Origin: CALSPH01 sp041690035
GTDB taxonomy: Bacteria > Bacteroidota > Bacteroidia > NS11-12g > UBA955
Direction: 5' to 3'
DNA length: 7,849 nt
Assembly (NCBI GenBank): GCA_041690035.1
Contig: JBDNFC010000019.1
Coordinates: 1 to 7,849 of the forward strand
Positions 5,299 to 7,849 of the stretch are shown piece by piece. Positions within the stretch are counted from its first letter, which is position 1. Every line of letters starts with the position of its first letter. Below the pieces are notes generated by a model. It saw only the letters and a list, made by a program, of their open reading frames with translations, searched no databases and was not told the origin of the DNA. A program made the position numbers and the translations under genes.

Positions 5299-6588
5299 AT
5301 GGGATGTGAAAGCTGCGGTACAAGCGGGGGAGGTGCTCCTAGCGGGTGTAAAAGTAATGGGGATTGTGGAACTTCGAGTTGCAATGCAATAAATAGTTAT
5401 GACTGGTTTGATAGTATGGTTATGCCAGAAGATTATAAACCATTTAATATAATAGAAGTAAAATTTAAAGGAAACAGAAAAGAATTTGTAAAAAATGATG
5501 CAAACCTAGAATTGTATCGGGGTGATTATGTAAAATTAAAGTCAGAAGGGGGCTATGATATTGTCGCTATAGGGATGATTGGCGAATTGGTGCGTTTGCA
5601 ACTTAAAAAACATAGGGTAGATGAAAATAGCCAAGAAATGCGGATTATTGAATCTAAAGCGAGTAAAGATGAAATTGAAAAATTTGAAAGCTACCAGCAA
5701 AAAGAGGCAAAAATACTAGAGCGAGCTAGAACGATTGCACTTTCATTAAAGCTTACTTTAAAATTAAGTGATTTAGAAGTAAGGGGCGATGGAAAAAGAG
5801 TAATATTCTTTTATACAGCAGAGCAGCGGGTAGATTTTAGATCACTTATTAGGCAATATGCTGATGAGTTTAAAATGCGTATAGAAATGAGACAAATAGG
5901 CTATAGAGAAGAGGCATCAAGGCTAGGTGGCATTGGCTCTTGTGGCAGAGAATTGTGCTGCACTACTTGGCTCACAGACTTTAATATGGTGAGCACACAA
6001 GCTGCGCGCTATCAAAATTTATCAATTAATATGTTAAAACTTAGCGGGCAATGTGGAAAACTAAAATGTTGCCTAAATTATGAGTTAGACACCTACATTG
6101 AGGCCAATAACGAATTTCCTAAACAAAAAACTGTGAAATTAGATACCCAAATTGGCGTTGCATTTAGTACTAAAATTGATATTCTAAAAAGAATAATGTG
6201 GTTTGTTTATGAAAAACAAAATACATGGATACCTCTAGAACTTTCTAGGGTGAAACAGATATTGGCATTGAATAAAAAGGGAGAAAAAGTACCTGCATTG
6301 TTAGACGAAAAAGTGGGTTCTGACACATTAAACAGGGCAATGGCCAACATAGAAGTGGAGGATATGTTAGCAGGCTCTGATCTTAATAGATTTGATAAAA
6401 AGGATAAAAGCCCTTTCAAAAAAGATCAGCCGTATGGTAAAAAATTTATCAAAAAAAGATTTGATGCACCACAAAACAGACAAGCTAAACCCTTAGGTGA
6501 TAAAAATGCTGAACCGCTAGAAAAAAAGAATTTTACAGGAATAAAAAAGAAAAAATTTAAGAAAAAACCTTTTAACCCACCTGCATAA
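5299..6588 (+). CDS. ricT: PSP1 domain protein, RicT/YaaT homologue
   Basis: The 429-residue cytoplasmic protein contains a PSP1 (RicT) core. In Bacillus, RicT with RicA and RicF forms an iron-sulfur complex that assists RNase Y in mRNA maturation and affects sporulation and biofilm formation. The core from about 47 to 320 contains KFKGNRKEFVKN, a helical linker (120-150), FYTAEQRVDFR, MRQIGYREEASRLGGIGSCG, and the cysteines Cys215, Cys220, Cys221, Cys252, Cys257 and Cys258 (GSCGRELCC and QCGKLKCC), which match the family's cluster ligands. Ahead of it is a Gly/Cys-rich segment with Cys3, Cys6, Cys17, Cys23 and Cys28. Behind it is a basic tail (366-429) with 20 lysines. The protein is much longer than the Bacillus protein (about 275 residues) because of these ends. 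Position directly after holB mirrors the Bacillus holB-yaaT order. The ATG at 5299 is the first in frame and keeps the Cys-rich start. Homology is sure; the RNase role here is inferred, as ricA and ricF are not in the window. Confidence 0.92.
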   Translation: MGCESCGTSGGGAPSGCKSNGDCGTSSCNAINSYDWFDSMVMPEDYKPFNIIEVKFKGNRKEFVKNDANLELYRGDYVKLKSEGGYDIVAIGMIGELVRLQLKKHRVDENSQEMRIIESKASKDEIEKFESYQQKEAKILERARTIALSLKLTLKLSDLEVRGDGKRVIFFYTAEQRVDFRSLIRQYADEFKMRIEMRQIGYREEASRLGGIGSCGRELCCTTWLTDFNMVSTQAARYQNLSINMLKLSGQCGKLKCCLNYELDTYIEANNEFPKQKTVKLDTQIGVAFSTKIDILKRIMWFVYEKQNTWIPLELSRVKQILALNKKGEKVPALLDEKVGSDTLNRAMANIEVEDMLAGSDLNRFDKKDKSPFKKDQPYGKKFIKKRFDAPQNRQAKPLGDKNAEPLEKKNFTGIKKKKFKKKPFNPPA

Positions 6589-6592
6589 TCCA

Positions 6593-7849
6593 ATGAAAAT
6601 TTTATTCTCATTTTGCTGCTTAATTTTTCATATTGCCTGCAATAATAATAAGACCCTTGCAGTAGATACTATTTTCTATAATGGAAAAGTTTATTCTTGC
6701 AATGATAGTTTTATTATACATGAAGCCTTTGCAATAAAGGATCACAAATTTATTGCTGTGGGCAAGAGTAAGGACATTTTAGCAAAATATAACGCAACAG
6801 AAAAAATAGATTTAAAAAACAAAACTGTTTACCCTGGTTTTTTTGATGCCCATTGCCACTTTTATGCTCTTGGTAAATTAAAATCAGAGTTAGACCTTAG
6901 CAATATAAACTCTTGGCAAAAAATAGTGGACAGCGTAGCAGCTTATATTAAACTGTATCCAAATAAACAATGGATTGTAGGCAGAGGATGGGATCATACT
7001 TTATTTGCTGATAAAAAAATGCCTAGTTTTAATGAAATTAATGCCCTTTTTCCTACTAAATATATTTTGCTCCGAAGGGTAGATGGTCATGCAGCAATAG
7101 CCAATAGCAATGCGCTGCAATTGGCCAATATAAATGCCCAAACACAAATAGCTGGCGGAGAGATTGGCATAAGTAATGGTAAATTAAATGGATTATTGTT
7201 AGATAATGCTGTAGAACTAATAACCCAAAAAATACCTGATCCATCTATTGCCCAAAAAGTAGCCTACCTGCTTACTGCTCAAAAATTATGCTTGGCTGCT
7301 GGGCTTTCATCTATTGTAGATGCTGGATTAGGGGTAGATATGATTGAGTTGATTGACAGTTTGTACAAAACTGGGCAGCTAAAAATAAGAATAAATGCTA
7401 TGCTAAGCGCAAATCAAAGTGCATTGGATTACGCAAAAAACCATGGTCCAATAGAAACAGATTATTATAGGGTAAAATCATTTAAAGTTTATACTGACGG
7501 GGCTTTGGGCAGCAGAGGAGCATTATTAAAATCTAGTTATTGTGACAGAAAAGGGCATCATGGACTTTTATTAACTCCCATTGATACGATTAAAAAATAT
7601 TGTGAATATGCAGCACAAAATCACTGGCAGGTTAATGCGCATGCTATTGGCGATAGTGCAAATGGACTCATTTTAAACCTATTTGGAAACTATACAAAAA
7701 ATAAGGATCTGCGTTGGCGAATAGAACATGCCCAAGTAGTATCGATGCTGGATATGCCTTTGTTTAAAACTTATAGCATTATTCCCTCTGTGCAACCAAC
7801 ACATGCCACTAGTGATATGCGCTGGGCAAATGAACGAATTTGCAATCAT
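6593..7849 (+). CDS. YtcJ-like amidohydrolase, predicted lipoprotein, 3' end outside the window
   Basis: The frame stays open for 419 codons to the right edge. The protein belongs to the Amidohydro_3 (YtcJ-like) metal-dependent hydrolases, usually about 540-560 residues, so roughly the last 130 are missing. A hydrophobic N-terminus runs into HIAC with Cys16 as likely lipidation site; His at -3 is unusual for a lipobox. No acidic surface-export signal follows the cysteine (CNNNKT), so an inner-leaflet periplasmic position is likely. Metal-site motifs appear in order: DAHCHF with His87 and His89, GRGWDHTLF (129-137), VDGHAA (163-168), KVYTDGALGSRGA with Lys298, HAIGD with His350, and RIEHAQ with His379. 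The final Asp ligand would lie beyond the edge. The start is 4 nt after the ricT stop, so it is very probably co-transcribed. Relatives cleave amides, formamides or ureido compounds, but the family is poorly characterised and the substrate here is unknown. Confidence 0.88.
   Translation, partial: MKILFSFCCLIFHIACNNNKTLAVDTIFYNGKVYSCNDSFIIHEAFAIKDHKFIAVGKSKDILAKYNATEKIDLKNKTVYPGFFDAHCHFYALGKLKSELDLSNINSWQKIVDSVAAYIKLYPNKQWIVGRGWDHTLFADKKMPSFNEINALFPTKYILLRRVDGHAAIANSNALQLANINAQTQIAGGEIGISNGKLNGLLLDNAVELITQKIPDPSIAQKVAYLLTAQKLCLAAGLSSIVDAGLGVDMIELIDSLYKTGQLKIRINAMLSANQSALDYAKNHGPIETDYYRVKSFKVYTDGALGSRGALLKSSYCDRKGHHGLLLTPIDTIKKYCEYAAQNHWQVNAHAIGDSANGLILNLFGNYTKNKDLRWRIEHAQVVSMLDMPLFKTYSIIPSVQPTHATSDMRWANERICNH

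Noticed and set aside
445..6588. A new biological system formed by hydrolase, YfhO, HolB and RicT together
   Set aside because: Each protein fits a known housekeeping family, the two blocks are separated by 371 nt with a new promoter, and no shared substrate or domain connects them.
1..7849. CRISPR array, tRNA, rRNA, insertion sequence, integrase or toxin-antitoxin pair
   Set aside because: I found no repeated spacer units, cloverleaf sequence, transposase motif, terminal repeats or small paired genes on either strand.

Overview
The window looks like an ordinary housekeeping stretch of an AT-rich member of the Bacteroidota. Three lines point there. Two intergenic sites match the promoter of that phylum (a -7 element TAnnTTTG, in one case with an upstream TTTG). 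Purine-rich Shine-Dalgarno sequences are missing in front of nearly all genes. The YfhO, delta-prime and PSP1/RicT proteins have the shape I associate with Bacteroidota homologues. TGA is used as a normal stop codon. Codon use (AGA, TTA, ATA, AAA-rich) is even across all genes, so nothing suggests recent transfer. I cannot place the organism below phylum.

Layout: all six genes lie on the + strand in two blocks. Block 1 (about 81-1299) has a promoter -7 site, then folB (dihydroneopterin aldolase, folate synthesis), overlapping by 13 nt with a serine alpha/beta hydrolase. A 371-nt gene-free region (1300-1670) follows. It ends in the best promoter of the window. Block 2 (1671 to the right edge) is a tightly packed run: a large YfhO-type membrane protein, the DNA polymerase III delta-prime subunit (holB) joined to it by an ATGA stop/start overlap, a PSP1-domain RicT-like protein after 50 nt, and, 4 nt further, a predicted lipoprotein of the YtcJ-like amidohydrolase family that is cut by the right edge after 419 codons.

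How the genes relate: holB next to a ricT/yaaT homologue is a neighbourhood also known from Bacillus subtilis, so that pair is probably ancient. The other members (envelope glycosylation-type protein, amidohydrolase, hydrolase, folB) have no obvious shared pathway and look like a mixed housekeeping transcription unit. I see no rRNA, tRNA, CRISPR array, insertion sequence, phage gene or defence system, and no convincing undescribed system. The points most worth a second look are the RicT-like protein with two cysteine clusters and a lysine-rich tail, the A10 tract just inside holB, the coupling of YfhO to a replication gene, and the promoter overlapping a false TTG start of folB.
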